Numbered from the stretch's first letter, positions 9,050 to 16,408 are shown. The stretch is 64,000 nt of DNA from Paeniglutamicibacter psychrophenolicus (GCF_017876575.1 NZ_JAGIOE010000001.1:1984001-2048000); one strand, 5' to 3'. The notes: a model not told the origin generated them from the sequence alone. Numbers and translations: made by a program.

Positions 9050-9362
9050 GCGTTTGGCTCTCCGTGCTGGCGTGGCACCGTGGGGTGCCATCGGGTGTTC
9101 GGTTTCAGGTCCGGCGGTCGACGCCGGGGGATGAACCATTGTGTTCCGGGGGAAAAGGCGCGCGCCATGGGTCGGTCACACGGTGGAACGGAACGACTTC
9201 TTGCGTCATCTGCACGTTTCCAATCCAGGCCGCGTCGGTGTCAGGCTGACGGTGGCGGCATCGATGCAGACTTTCTCCGTCATGTTCGAGCGGCGTCGTG
9301 CCCGGGCGTGCTATCGGCCGCCGCAACGGCTGTTCCGCCTTATTACGGGTGTGGCGGATTGT

Positions 9363-9405
9363 CCCGGTTTGCCTCATTGCATCTGAGGCAACTCGGAGAG
9401 CCGGG
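9363..9405. other. Stem-loop in the metN-paaA intergenic region
   Basis: TTGCCTCA (9369-9376) pairs with TGAGGCAA (9384-9391) around a 7-nt loop. Outer CCCGG/CCGGG arms extend the structure. It could end transcripts entering from either side or be an operator; nothing decides between these. Confidence 0.4.
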
Positions 9406-9587
9406 CCCGTATAGGCTGCCGTGCGACGAATCAGTGGTGAGTTTTCAAAGTCAGTCATCCAACGACGCGCCAGAAGGTCATTGGTCGTGACAGAGGAAAA
9501 TTGCTCCCTAAAAATGAGGGAACCAGCAGGACGATTAAGCCTGGCCCGAAAGTCGTACTCCAGCAACGTGCGTCCCATGGCGCCCGG

Positions 9588-9669
9588 TGTAATGAGAAAA
9601 CACCCGGATGCCTCGGGTGTAGTGAGACAAAAACACCAGATGCCTCACTTGTAGTGAGACAGGACAACC
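9588..9669. repeat. Three imperfect tandem repeats of about 30-32 bp
   Basis: Units begin at 9588, 9618 and 9650 with TGTAATGAGA, TGTAGTGAGAC and TGTAGTGAGAC. The first two continue to a shared ATGCCTC block; the third is partial. Multiple terminal repeats of this kind occur at ends of some IS21-type elements, but no transposase is present. A regulator array is the alternative. Confidence 0.6.
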
Positions 9670-9711
9670 GCCGAAATCGGGTCGGTGATTGACGAAAAGG
9701 CGGTCGCCCGC

Positions 9712-9733
9712 ATATATTGAACGAACGGTCAGT
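9712..9733. promoter_or_regulatory. Putative PaaR (TetR-family) operator upstream of paaA
   Basis: The palindromic core at 9721-9733 reads ACGAACGGTCAGT (ACnnACnGTnnGT). Its right half CGGTCAGT and central CG match what I recall of the actinobacterial PaaR motif; the left half is poor. It lies 33 bp before the paaA ATG, where a repressor would block the promoter. The regulator gene is outside the window. Confidence 0.45.
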
Positions 9734-9765
9734 AAATAATTCTTTGTCACAGTGAGGTGAGCACT

Positions 9766-10755
9766 ATGGCTGCACAGCAAGAAAGCGGCGGATCGCTATC
9801 CGCGGTACTTTCTCCTGAGGAGCAAGCAGGGCAGGATCGGTTCGACCAGATCATTGCCGACGATTCGCGCATCGAACCGCGCGATTGGATGCCCGAGGCA
9901 TACCGCAAGACCCTGACGCGGCAGATGTCGCAGCACGCGCACTCCGAGATCATCGGAATGCAGCCCGAAGCCAACTGGATCACCCGGGCCCCGTCCCTGA
10001 AGCGCAAGGCCATCCTGATGGCCAAGGTGCAGGATGAAGCGGGCCACGGACTCTACCTGTATTCGGGCACCGAGACCCTGGGCACCCCGCGCGACGTACT
10101 CAACGAGCAGCTGATGACGGGCAAGGCCAAGTACTCCTCGATCTTCAACTACCCGGCACGCTCCTGGGCCGACATGGGCGCGATCGGCTGGCTGGTCGAC
10201 GGCGCGGCCATCGCCAACCAGGTCCCGCTGTGCCGCGCCTCCTACGGCCCCTACGGCCGTGCCATGGTGCGCATCTGCAAGGAAGAATCCTTCCACCAGC
10301 GCCAGGGATTCGAGATCCTGCTGGAGCTGGCCAACGGCACGCAGGCACAGAAGAAGATGGCACAGGATGCCATCAACCGCTTCTACGCCCCGTCCCTGAT
10401 GATGTTCGGCCCGCCGGATTCCGATTCCCCGAACTCGGGCCAGTCCACCGCGTGGAAGATCAAGCGCTTCTCCAACGACGAATTGCGCCAGCGCTTCGTG
10501 GGCATGATCGTCGAGCAGGTCAAGGTCCTGGGCCTGACCCTTCCGGACCCGGAGCTGCGTTTCGATGCGGAAACCGGGACCTGGATCCACATGGAACTGG
10601 ACTGGGTGGAGTTCAAGGCCGTCATCGCCGGCAACGGACCTTGCAACGCACAGCGCTTGCAGCGCCGCCGCGATGCACACAACGAAGGCGCCTGGGTGCG
10701 CGAAGCTGCCGCGGCCTACGCGGCAAAGATGGCTCGAAAGACCGAGGTTGCATAA
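9766..10755 (+). CDS. paaA: Phenylacetyl-CoA epoxidase catalytic subunit PaaA
   Basis: A 329-residue diiron oxygenase subunit. PaaA, with PaaC, forms the catalytic core that epoxidises the ring of phenylacetyl-CoA. Iron-binding carboxylate/histidine motifs are visible in Q-D-E-A-G-H and C-K-E-E-S-F-H-Q-R. The length is typical. The ATG at 9766 has GAGGTGA 5 bp upstream; a GTG at 9757 would overlap that ribosome site. It leads the paa operon, with paaB 3 bp after its stop, and a PaaR-like operator lies just upstream. Confidence 0.95.
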   Translation: MAAQQESGGSLSAVLSPEEQAGQDRFDQIIADDSRIEPRDWMPEAYRKTLTRQMSQHAHSEIIGMQPEANWITRAPSLKRKAILMAKVQDEAGHGLYLYSGTETLGTPRDVLNEQLMTGKAKYSSIFNYPARSWADMGAIGWLVDGAAIANQVPLCRASYGPYGRAMVRICKEESFHQRQGFEILLELANGTQAQKKMAQDAINRFYAPSLMMFGPPDSDSPNSGQSTAWKIKRFSNDELRQRFVGMIVEQVKVLGLTLPDPELRFDAETGTWIHMELDWVEFKAVIAGNGPCNAQRLQRRRDAHNEGAWVREAAAAYAAKMARKTEVA

Positions 10756-10758
10756 CTC

Positions 10759-11052
10759 ATGACCGAAACACACGGAACCTGGCCGCTCTGGGAAGTATTC
10801 GTCCGCTCCTCGCGCGGGCTCTCGCACGTCCACGCCGGCTCGCTGCATGCACCCGATTCCGAGATGGCATTGAAGAACGCCCGGGACCTGTACACCCGCC
10901 GCAACGAAGGCATTTCACTGTGGGTCGTGGCCAGCACCGACATCATCGCCTCGGACCCCGATGCCAAGGGCATGTACTTCGAGTCCCCGCAGGGCAAGGA
11001 CTACCGCCACGCAACGTACTACACCAAGAGTGAGGGCGTGAAGCACCTGTGA
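10759..11052 (+). CDS. paaB: Phenylacetyl-CoA epoxidase subunit PaaB
   Basis: A 97-residue PaaB subunit, recognised by its size, its place between paaA and paaC, and the motifs W-P-L-W-E-V-F-V-R and H-V-H-A-G-S-L-H-A. It is non-catalytic and bridges PaaAC heterodimers into the larger complex. It begins 3 bp after paaA and its stop overlaps the paaC start (GTGA), so expression is coupled. No unusual features are seen. Confidence 0.95.
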   Translation: MTETHGTWPLWEVFVRSSRGLSHVHAGSLHAPDSEMALKNARDLYTRRNEGISLWVVASTDIIASDPDAKGMYFESPQGKDYRHATYYTKSEGVKHL

Positions 11053-11909
11053 GCGCACACGACATCGACCATTCGCTTGATTCCTTCGGCGACGCCACGG
11101 CCTCGGCCACCCGCGTCACCCCGGGCAACGCCCTGCGCCCCGAGGACATCGCCATCGCGCAGGACAAGCCCAACGAGCAGGTCGCCGAATACGCGCTGCG
11201 CCTGGGCGACGACGCGTTGATCCTGGCCCAGCGCCTCTCGCACTGGATCTCGCGCGGACCGGAGATCGAGGAAGACATCGCCCTGGGCAACATCGCCCTG
11301 GACCAGCTGGGCCACGCCCGTTCCTTCCTCTCGTACGCCGCCAAGGCCTGGGGCAAGACCGAGGACGACCTGGCCTACTGGCGCGAGGAGGAGGAGTTCC
11401 GCTGCCTGCACATCGTCGAACAGCCCAACGGCGACTTCGGCGTGACCATCGTGCGCCAGCTGATCATCTCCATCTACCAGCACCTGCTCTACACCGCGTT
11501 GCTGAAGTCGAGCGACGAGACCATCGCGGCGATTTCCGCCAAGGCCGTCAAGGAGGTCGACTACCACCGCGACCACGCCATCGCCTGGACCCTGCGCCTG
11601 GGCCTGGGCACCGAGGAATCGGCCCGCCGGATGCGCCACGCCCTGGACATCCTCTGGCCCTACGTGGGGGAGATGTTCGAGGACGAGGAACTCATCGACG
11701 CCCTGGGAGATGCCGCAGTGGCACCCTCCTCGCTGCGCGCGGCCTGGGACGAGGAATTCACCGCCGTGCTCAGGGACGCCGAACTGGAGCTGCCCACCGT
11801 TCCGTTTGCAATGGCCCGTGGACGGCGCGGCGAGCATTCCGAACACCTCGGCTTCATCCTGGCCGAGATGCAGGTGCTGGCGCGCAAGCACCCCGGCGCC
11901 ACCTGGTAA
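11049..11909 (+). CDS. paaC: Phenylacetyl-CoA epoxidase structural subunit PaaC
   Basis: A 286-residue ferritin-like subunit that pairs with PaaA in the epoxidase. The four-helix scaffold is suggested by repeated long amphipathic stretches. The E-E-D-I-A-L-G-N-I-A-L-D-Q-L-G-H-A-R segment is typical of PaaC. The GTG at 11049 overlaps the paaB stop. The N-terminal 40 residues are less conserved and may be partly disordered; a later start cannot be excluded, but the overlap favours this one. Confidence 0.94.
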   Translation: MSAHDIDHSLDSFGDATASATRVTPGNALRPEDIAIAQDKPNEQVAEYALRLGDDALILAQRLSHWISRGPEIEEDIALGNIALDQLGHARSFLSYAAKAWGKTEDDLAYWREEEEFRCLHIVEQPNGDFGVTIVRQLIISIYQHLLYTALLKSSDETIAAISAKAVKEVDYHRDHAIAWTLRLGLGTEESARRMRHALDILWPYVGEMFEDEELIDALGDAAVAPSSLRAAWDEEFTAVLRDAELELPTVPFAMARGRRGEHSEHLGFILAEMQVLARKHPGATW

Positions 11910-11926
11910 GCAAAGGAAAGAAAGAA

Positions 11927-12412
11927 ATGACTGCCACCATCACCGAGCTTCGCGAGATCGCCTCGCGCGTCACCGACCCCGAGATCCCGGTGCTCACCAT
12001 CGCGGATCTGGGGATCCTGCGGGACGTGGAAATGGCGGGCGACACCGTGGTCGTCACCATCACCCCCACGTACTCGGGATGCCCGGCGATGGACGCAATC
12101 ACCGAGGACCTCGGGATCGTCTTCAAGGAATCCGGATACCAGGACGTGAGGGTCAACCTGGTCCTGTCCCCGGCCTGGAGCACCGACTGGATGACCGAGT
12201 CGGGCAAGTCCAAGCTCCAGGCCTACGGCATTGCCCCGCCCACCGGCACCGGCCACCGCGGTCCGGTGACCTTGGGGCTGGCCGTGAAGTGCCCGCAATG
12301 CCATTCGCTCAATACCAAGGAACTATCCCGCTTCGGTTCCACCGCGTGCAAGTCCATGTACCAATGCAAGGACTGCCTGGAACCCTTCGACTACTTCAAG
12401 GTGCTCTCATGA
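11927..12412 (+). CDS. paaD: PaaD, DUF59/SufT-type maturation factor of the epoxidase
   Basis: A 161-residue protein with an N-terminal MIP18/DUF59 domain (about 1-95, with the S-G-C-P cysteine region) and a C-terminal zinc-ribbon-like tail carrying C-P-Q-C and C-K-D-C pairs. PaaD proteins are needed for assembly of the iron centres of the phenylacetyl-CoA epoxidase. Start support is strong: AAAGGAAAG lies just upstream of ATG 11927. Its TGA overlaps the paaE ATG. Confidence 0.93.
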   Translation: MTATITELREIASRVTDPEIPVLTIADLGILRDVEMAGDTVVVTITPTYSGCPAMDAITEDLGIVFKESGYQDVRVNLVLSPAWSTDWMTESGKSKLQAYGIAPPTGTGHRGPVTLGLAVKCPQCHSLNTKELSRFGSTACKSMYQCKDCLEPFDYFKVLS

Positions 12413-13605
12413 CAGACACGACTGCCTCCCTGCCCGCCAACGAGGGCATCGATCCAGAGGTCCCGGGCAGACGCCGGACCACCTTCCACACCCTGGAGGT
12501 CGCCGAGGTTCGCCGGCTCACCGCCGACGCCATCGAGGTGACCTTCGCGGTACCCTCGCCGCTGCAGGGCCAGTACGACTACCTGCCGGGCCAGTACGTG
12601 GCCCTGCGCAAGGAACTCGAGGACGCCGACGGAAACCTCGTGGAGCTGCGCCGCAGCTACTCGATCTGCGCCGAGCCGACCCCCGGCGCCATCCACGTGG
12701 CCATCAAGCGCGACATCGGCGGCATCTTCTCCACCTGGGCCAACGAGTCCCTGGTGGCCGGGGACACCATGGATGTCATGAGCCCCACCGGCGGCTTCAT
12801 CTCCAAGCACAAGATGAACGGGATGAACGACCCCGAAGACATCGACGTGGAAAACGAGGACACCTTCGTGGCCGTGGCCGCCGGATCGGGCATCACCCCG
12901 GTCATGGCCATCGCCCGCACCGTGCTGGCCGCGAACAAGAACGTCCACTTCGATTTGATCTACGCGAACAAGGCCGCCATGGACGTGATGTTCCTGGAGG
13001 AACTGGCCGACCTCAAGGACCGCTACCCGGCCCGCTTTGCCCTGCACCACGTGCTGAGCCGCGAACAGCGCATCTCCCCGCTGCTCTCGGGCCGCATCGA
13101 TGCCGAGAAGCTGAACAAGATGCTGGGCGCGGTCATCCGCACCGACCAGGTCGACGAATGGTTCCTCTGTGGCCCCTTCGAACTGGTCCAGCTGGTGCGC
13201 GACAACCTCGCCGCCAAGGGCGTGCCGGCCGAAAAGGTCCGCTATGAGCTGTTCACCACCGGCGAGCCGCACCGCCCCGAGGGAAACATCGGCCGCCCGG
13301 TGCTGATCGACGAGTCCGACGAGACCTACTCGATCGCGTTCAAGCTCGACGGGCTGCAGGGCGAGGTCAAGAGCCCTGTCAACGCCCGCGAGACCATCCT
13401 GAATGCCGCCCTGCGGGTCCGCCCGGATGTCCCGTTCGCCTGTGCCGGCGGGGTCTGCGGAACCTGCCGCGCCAAGGTCGTCGAAGGCGCGGTGAACATG
13501 GACGAGAACTACGCCCTGGAACCGGACGAGGTCGAGAAGGGCTACGTGCTCACCTGCCAGTCGCGCCCCACCACCGAACGCGTGCTGGTCGACTACGACG
13601 CCTAG
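12409..13605 (+). CDS. paaE: PaaE, reductase component of phenylacetyl-CoA epoxidase
   Basis: A 398-residue electron-transfer flavoprotein that passes electrons from NADPH to the PaaABC oxygenase. Domains in order: FAD-binding barrel (about 20-155, with R-R-S-Y-S-I-C), NADPH-binding domain (about 160-295, with G-S-G-I-T-P-V-M-A-I) and a C-terminal plant-type [2Fe-2S] ferredoxin with C-A-G-G-V-C-G-T-C and a later T-C-Q. The ATGA overlap with paaD decides the start. A longer frame open upstream is a shadow of paaD. Confidence 0.95.
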   Translation: MTDTTASLPANEGIDPEVPGRRRTTFHTLEVAEVRRLTADAIEVTFAVPSPLQGQYDYLPGQYVALRKELEDADGNLVELRRSYSICAEPTPGAIHVAIKRDIGGIFSTWANESLVAGDTMDVMSPTGGFISKHKMNGMNDPEDIDVENEDTFVAVAAGSGITPVMAIARTVLAANKNVHFDLIYANKAAMDVMFLEELADLKDRYPARFALHHVLSREQRISPLLSGRIDAEKLNKMLGAVIRTDQVDEWFLCGPFELVQLVRDNLAAKGVPAEKVRYELFTTGEPHRPEGNIGRPVLIDESDETYSIAFKLDGLQGEVKSPVNARETILNAALRVRPDVPFACAGGVCGTCRAKVVEGAVNMDENYALEPDEVEKGYVLTCQSRPTTERVLVDYDA

Positions 13606-13619
13606 GAACAAACAACACC

Positions 13620-13657
13620 GGCAAGGATCCATCCGCGAAAGCGGGTGGATCCTTGCC
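13620..13657. terminator. Hairpin between paaE and the paaG-like gene
   Basis: Seventeen-base arms (13620-13636 and 13641-13657, one G-U pair) close a GAAA tetraloop. There is no T-run, and the next gene starts 22-37 bp later, so it may attenuate transcription or stabilise the upstream mRNA rather than fully terminate. Confidence 0.6.
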
Positions 13658-13678
13658 ATAGGACCCGAGAAACCCCCA

Positions 13679-14473
13679 GTGAACGGACCCACGATGATTG
13701 AACTGAACATCACCGGCGGCGTGGCAGAGATCGTGCTCAACGCCCCGGAAAAGATGAACTCGCTGAACGAGGCCGCGCTGGCCGAGCTCGAGGCCGCCTA
13801 TGACAAGGCAGCCGAGGGCGTGGAAACCGGGCAGGTGCGCGCGCTGCTGCTGCGCGGCGAAGGCCGCGGATTCTGCGCGGGCCGCGACATCTCCGGAATC
13901 GTCCCGGCGGACGACGACGTCATGGGTTACCTCGGCGGCAAGGTCCAGCCGCTGCTGGCCAAGATGTCTTCCTTCCCGGCACCGACCTTCGCCGCGGTGC
14001 AGGGTGCCTGCCTGGGGGTCGGGCTTGGACTGGCCATCGCCACCGACGTGGTCTATGTTGCTGAAAACGCCAAGATCGGTTCGCCCTTCGCCAACCTGGG
14101 TGCGACGCTGGATTCGGGCGGCCACTGGCTGTTCACCGAGCGCCTGGGCACCCACCGCACGCTGGACCTCATCTACACCGCGGAGCTGATCAGCGGTGCC
14201 GACGCCGTGGCTTCGGGGCTCTTCTCCCGTGCCATGCCGGCCGACGAGCTGCTGGAAACCACGCGCGGGATCGTGGCAAAGGTCGCCACCGGCGCCACCG
14301 AGGCGTTCCGCGCCTCGAAGGAACTGGTCGCCGAGATCCGCGACGCCCGCCTGGGTCTGTGGGAATCGATGGCCAACGAGAACCAGGCGCAGGCCGACCT
14401 GTGCGACACCGCGGACTACGCCGAGGGGTTCGCGGCGTTCCAGGAAAAGCGCAAGCCGGTCTTCAAGGGCTAG
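13679..14473 (+). CDS. paaG: Enoyl-CoA hydratase/isomerase family protein, PaaG-like
   Basis: A crotonase-fold protein of 264 residues (259 if ATG 13694 is used; neither start has a strong ribosome site). The oxyanion-hole motif G-E-G-R-G-F-C-A-G-R-D is at about 60-70. Asp145 in T-L-D-S-G-G aligns with the catalytic Asp of PaaG in the family's D-x-G-G motif, and the usual hydratase glutamates are not obvious. With the upstream paaABCDE, the likely reaction is isomerisation of ring-1,2-epoxyphenylacetyl-CoA to oxepin-CoA. A general enoyl-CoA hydratase (PaaF-like) is the alternative. Confidence 0.8.
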   Translation: MNGPTMIELNITGGVAEIVLNAPEKMNSLNEAALAELEAAYDKAAEGVETGQVRALLLRGEGRGFCAGRDISGIVPADDDVMGYLGGKVQPLLAKMSSFPAPTFAAVQGACLGVGLGLAIATDVVYVAENAKIGSPFANLGATLDSGGHWLFTERLGTHRTLDLIYTAELISGADAVASGLFSRAMPADELLETTRGIVAKVATGATEAFRASKELVAEIRDARLGLWESMANENQAQADLCDTADYAEGFAAFQEKRKPVFKG

Positions 14474-14490
14474 GTTTCCCGGCTGTACCC

Positions 14491-14527
14491 CGAACGGCGT
14501 CCCCGCACTGCGTGGGGGCGCCGTTCG
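14491..14527 (+). terminator. Terminator of the paa operon
   Basis: CGAACGGCG/CGCCGTTCG arms, extended by CCCC/GGGG with one mismatch each side, lie 17 bp after the paaG-like stop. The hairpin is strong; the tail is not T-rich. Confidence 0.65.
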
Positions 14528-14716
14528 TGTATGCGGGCAGTGCTTCCCCCGCCGGGGTTACCTTGGCATTCCGGGTGCGGCCTGCCCGATCCAGGGTGGC
14601 TCCAACCATGGATCCGGTGTGGCATCGGATCTGGTTTTGGAGTGCCGGTCCAAGGTACTTGAGTCACGCGCCGGGGCACTCCGTGGTGCACTCGTGAACG
14701 AAGCTCCTCTGGTTTC

Positions 14717-15412
14717 CTATGGGCGCTTCGTTAGTATCATGGCAACGTCGCTGTTCGTCTGAAGATGCTCCAGCGCATCGGGGGACAACAGCCGTACCAG
14801 GTAGACGATTCGGCGGCGTTCGCCCTCCGAGCCCTGGAGAATGTTCTCGTGGTGGGCCACTCGATTCCGAAAGCGACGAAGGGAGGCAAGTGAGTCGTTG
14901 AGTCGGCTCCGGTCTGTCCCTGGAGGGAACGCCTTGTGGAGATAGGGAACCCAGATCGTTTTCTCATGCGAGTCAGACAGGAGATATGTCCAGAACCCGA
15001 ACATGATCTCAGCGACCGTCTTTCCTGGCAACGGCGGGGTATGTGGCTTTGTCGCTGCGCTTGTTCGCGCACGTTCAACGTTGTTCCTGGGGATCTTGTT
15101 CACGTCATGCTGCCGACCGGTCAGCTTGTTTCGTCGCATCAAGATGGGGAACAGGGTAAGTAGCGTAGCTGGGTCGGTCCAATGGAGGTCGCCGGGAAGC
15201 GTTGCTGCTGCAAGTTGGCGGTCGCACGCGTTCCGCAGCCCGACTTCGAGGTGGCTGAGGTCGTGAAGAAAAGCGGCGCTGAGTTTGGCGTTCCACTCGT
15301 ATAGATCGAGGGCGCGTGTGCGAGAGCCTCCTGCCGATTCGAGGTAGGTGGAAAAGCGGTCCACGCTCAGCCAGTTTTCGATCCAGGCGTCATTGCCCGG
15401 TGTCGTCGCCAT
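14717..15412 (-). CDS. Abi family (Abi_2/AbiF-like) protein with HEPN-type motif
   Basis: A 231-residue protein of the abortive-infection Abi_2 (AbiD/F) family. The N-terminal half has the family pattern D-L-Y-E-W-N-A and D-L-S-H-L-E-V-G-L-R-N. The C-terminal half carries R-N-R-V-A-H at 182-187, an R-x4-H motif typical of HEPN ribonucleases. Known relatives halt growth on phage infection and, by recent work, are ancestral to Cas13. The start ATG 15412 has GGAAGG 6 bp upstream. Base composition looks lower in GC than the flanking paa and transporter genes, which suggests horizontal acquisition. It stands alone on the minus strand behind an unusually structured leader. RNase activity and defence role are inference. 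Confidence 0.82.
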   Translation of the reverse strand: MATTPGNDAWIENWLSVDRFSTYLESAGGSRTRALDLYEWNAKLSAAFLHDLSHLEVGLRNACDRQLAAATLPGDLHWTDPATLLTLFPILMRRNKLTGRQHDVNKIPRNNVERARTSAATKPHTPPLPGKTVAEIMFGFWTYLLSDSHEKTIWVPYLHKAFPPGTDRSRLNDSLASLRRFRNRVAHHENILQGSEGERRRIVYLVRLLSPDALEHLQTNSDVAMILTKRP

Positions 15413-15488
15413 GCGTCACCTTCCGGGGTAGGATTGATATGTAAGCCCTTGATGACCGCTGTTTCATGTTACTTGGGCCATGAATTGG

Positions 15489-15531
15489 AAACTCCGGTAT
15501 TTCGCCTCGGCGGACCCGGAGTTTTTCTTTT
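15489..15531 (+). ncRNA. Candidate small RNA 3' end/intrinsic terminator beside the Abi gene
   Basis: AAACTCCGG (15489-15497) pairs with CCGGAGTTT (15516-15524). A nested CGCC-TC-GGCG stem lies inside, and a T-rich tail (TTTTTCTTTT) follows on the plus strand. No plus-strand gene precedes it since paaG, which has its own terminator. A short plus-strand RNA starting near 15413-15450 would explain it. The same arms fold on the minus strand as part of the Abi leader. The RNA itself is not shown by sequence. Confidence 0.45.
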
Positions 15532-15541
15532 CGTGTAGCTT

Positions 15542-15558
15542 ACCTGCTTAGAGCAGGT
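15542..15558. other. Short perfect hairpin
   Basis: ACCTGCT-TAG-AGCAGGT, seven-base arms with a three-base loop, lies between the candidate terminator and the third inverted repeat upstream of the Abi gene. Confidence 0.5.
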
Positions 15559-15584
15559 GGGCTCGGCCTGCGTGTTCAATGGAG

Positions 15585-15620
15585 CCGGTTGCTGGGGCGC
15601 AGGGGTGGCACCGGAACCGG
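15585..15620. other. CCGGTT/AACCGG inverted repeat
   Basis: Six-base arms at 15585-15590 and 15615-15620 enclose a 24-base G-rich loop. It is the third and most distal structure in the Abi upstream region; its significance alone is weak. Confidence 0.35.
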
Positions 15621-15709
15621 CGAGAGTAGTCCGGGGACTTCACTCTTTCCTGTATCGTCTGCATGTCAAAAATCCTTTACATCGGCTTGTCTTCAATTTA
15701 TGCTCAGAA

Positions 15710-15725
15710 GTCAAAGATATTTGAC
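15710..15725. promoter_or_regulatory. Palindromic operator, probably of the downstream XRE regulator
   Basis: GTCAAA-GATA-TTTGAC is a perfect inverted repeat ending 18 bp before the membrane-protein start. A further GTCAAA half-site lies at 15665-15670. Position and symmetry suit autoregulation by the XRE protein encoded in the same operon. Confidence 0.5.
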
Positions 15726-15743
15726 ATTGGAGGGATGCTAGAC

Positions 15744-16175
15744 ATGGCGGATGAAGAACGCATTTCCTGGGTGAGCGTGGTTTCCTGCGGCCTTGGCATG
15801 CTGGCCTTCGCCGGGGTGGTGTTGATGCGCGTTATCGGGGGGACGGCTGTGGCGGAGCAGAACTATTCGATGCCGATGATTGCCTGCATGGCTGTCATGA
15901 TGGTGCCGATCCTGGCCGCCAAGATTTGGACAGGAACGCGGAACCAGGACAAGGAAGACGGCCCCGACGAGCGGGACCGGGAGATTGCCCGTCGCGGCGA
16001 CCAGGCCAGGTACCAGGTGCTGCTGGCGACATGTGTTCCGGTGCTGTCGATGGCGTTCAGCGGCGCCGAACATTTCTGGATCGCAGCGGCGGTCTTTGCC
16101 GGTCTCGGTACCTCGTTCATCGTCGGAGCCGGGGTGCAGATCGGCGGATACCGGCGCGGCGTGCCCGCATGGTGA
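15744..16175 (+). CDS. Small integral membrane protein paired with an XRE regulator
   Basis: A 143-residue protein with four hydrophobic segments: two near the N-terminus, then a charged loop ([16 protein letters not shown]), then two more. I chose ATG 15744 because GGAGGG lies 9 bp upstream; the longer frame from 15663 runs through the operator. Similar membrane proteins with D-E-R-x4-I-x3-G-D loops are often encoded directly before a 70-80-residue XRE regulator, as here, and the pair is assumed to be a sensor/regulator unit. Its function is unknown. Confidence 0.75.
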   Translation: MADEERISWVSVVSCGLGMLAFAGVVLMRVIGGTAVAEQNYSMPMIACMAVMMVPILAAKIWTGTRNQDKEDGPDERDREIARRGDQARYQVLLATCVPVLSMAFSGAEHFWIAAAVFAGLGTSFIVGAGVQIGGYRRGVPAW

Positions 16176-16408
16176 ACCGTGGCCGGCTCGGCAATTCCAT
16201 CCGCGGGCTCAGGGCTACCGCCGGCGGTATGACGCAGGCCGAGCTCGGGGCCATGGTCGGGGTGACGCGCCAGACCATCATTGCCATTGAGCAGGGGAAG
16301 TACTCACCGTCACTGGAAACGGCGTTCCTGATTGCCGGAGCCCTGAAGCACCCGCTCACTGAGGTGTTCACGTACGAATACGCGACCCCGGTGGGCGCCG
16401 GGAACTAG
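16169..16408 (+). CDS. XRE-family helix-turn-helix regulator
   Basis: A 79-residue single-domain regulator. The Cro/CI helix-turn-helix is [20 protein letters not shown] at about residues 21-40, followed by E-Q-G-K-Y-S-P-S-L. The length matches the short YozG/YgzD-type group. The ATG at 16169 overlaps the stop of the membrane-protein gene by 7 bp; a GTG at 16172 is an alternative. It probably binds the palindrome upstream of the operon. Its stop overlaps the convergent MFS gene by 4 bp. Confidence 0.88.
   Translation: MVNRGRLGNSIRGLRATAGGMTQAELGAMVGVTRQTIIAIEQGKYSPSLETAFLIAGALKHPLTEVFTYEYATPVGAGN

Larger units (their letters stand above)
9050..9765. other. 716-bp intergenic region between metN and paaA
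   Basis: No convincing coding frame is present. The region holds a hairpin at 9363-9405, three tandem repeat units at 9588-9669, and the paaA promoter/operator near 9712-9733. A minus-strand frame (about 9105-9578) has no recognisable domain. The interval is more AT-rich than its flanks and may be the scar of a lost mobile element. Confidence 0.5.
15413..15743. other. Structured intergenic region upstream of the Abi gene
   Basis: This 331-bp gap between the divergent Abi gene and the membrane-protein gene holds no accepted gene. It contains three inverted repeats (15489-15524, 15542-15558, 15585-15620), the XRE-type palindrome at 15710-15725 and a lone GTCAAA at 15665-15670. Read on the minus strand, the first three would form a multi-hairpin leader of the Abi mRNA. 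Confidence 0.6.

Noticed and set aside
9050-9300. SAM riboswitch upstream of metN
   Set aside because: I looked for the conserved core (including GCCGGCAACC-type sequence) on the minus strand and found none.
9105-9578. Minus-strand reading frame of about 157 residues in the metN-paaA gap
   Set aside because: No recognisable domain, runs through the hairpin and toward the tandem repeats, and no transposase motif. Not called as a gene.
9588-9669. CRISPR-like repeats
   Set aside because: Only three units, directly adjacent with no regular spacers and no cas genes in the window.
13679-14473. PaaF rather than PaaG identity for the crotonase gene
   Set aside because: Asp145 in T-L-D-S-G-G and the position after paaE favour PaaG, though a hydratase is not excluded.
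15452-15538. 28-residue plus-strand frame starting ATG 15452 across the hairpin region
   Set aside because: No ribosome site, and it ends inside the T-rich tail of the terminator hairpin. RNA structure explains the sequence better; it is kept only as an alternative.
14474-16408. Prophage or integrative element around the Abi gene
   Set aside because: No integrase, excisionase, structural phage gene, tRNA or att-like direct repeats are visible; only a small accessory island can be supported.
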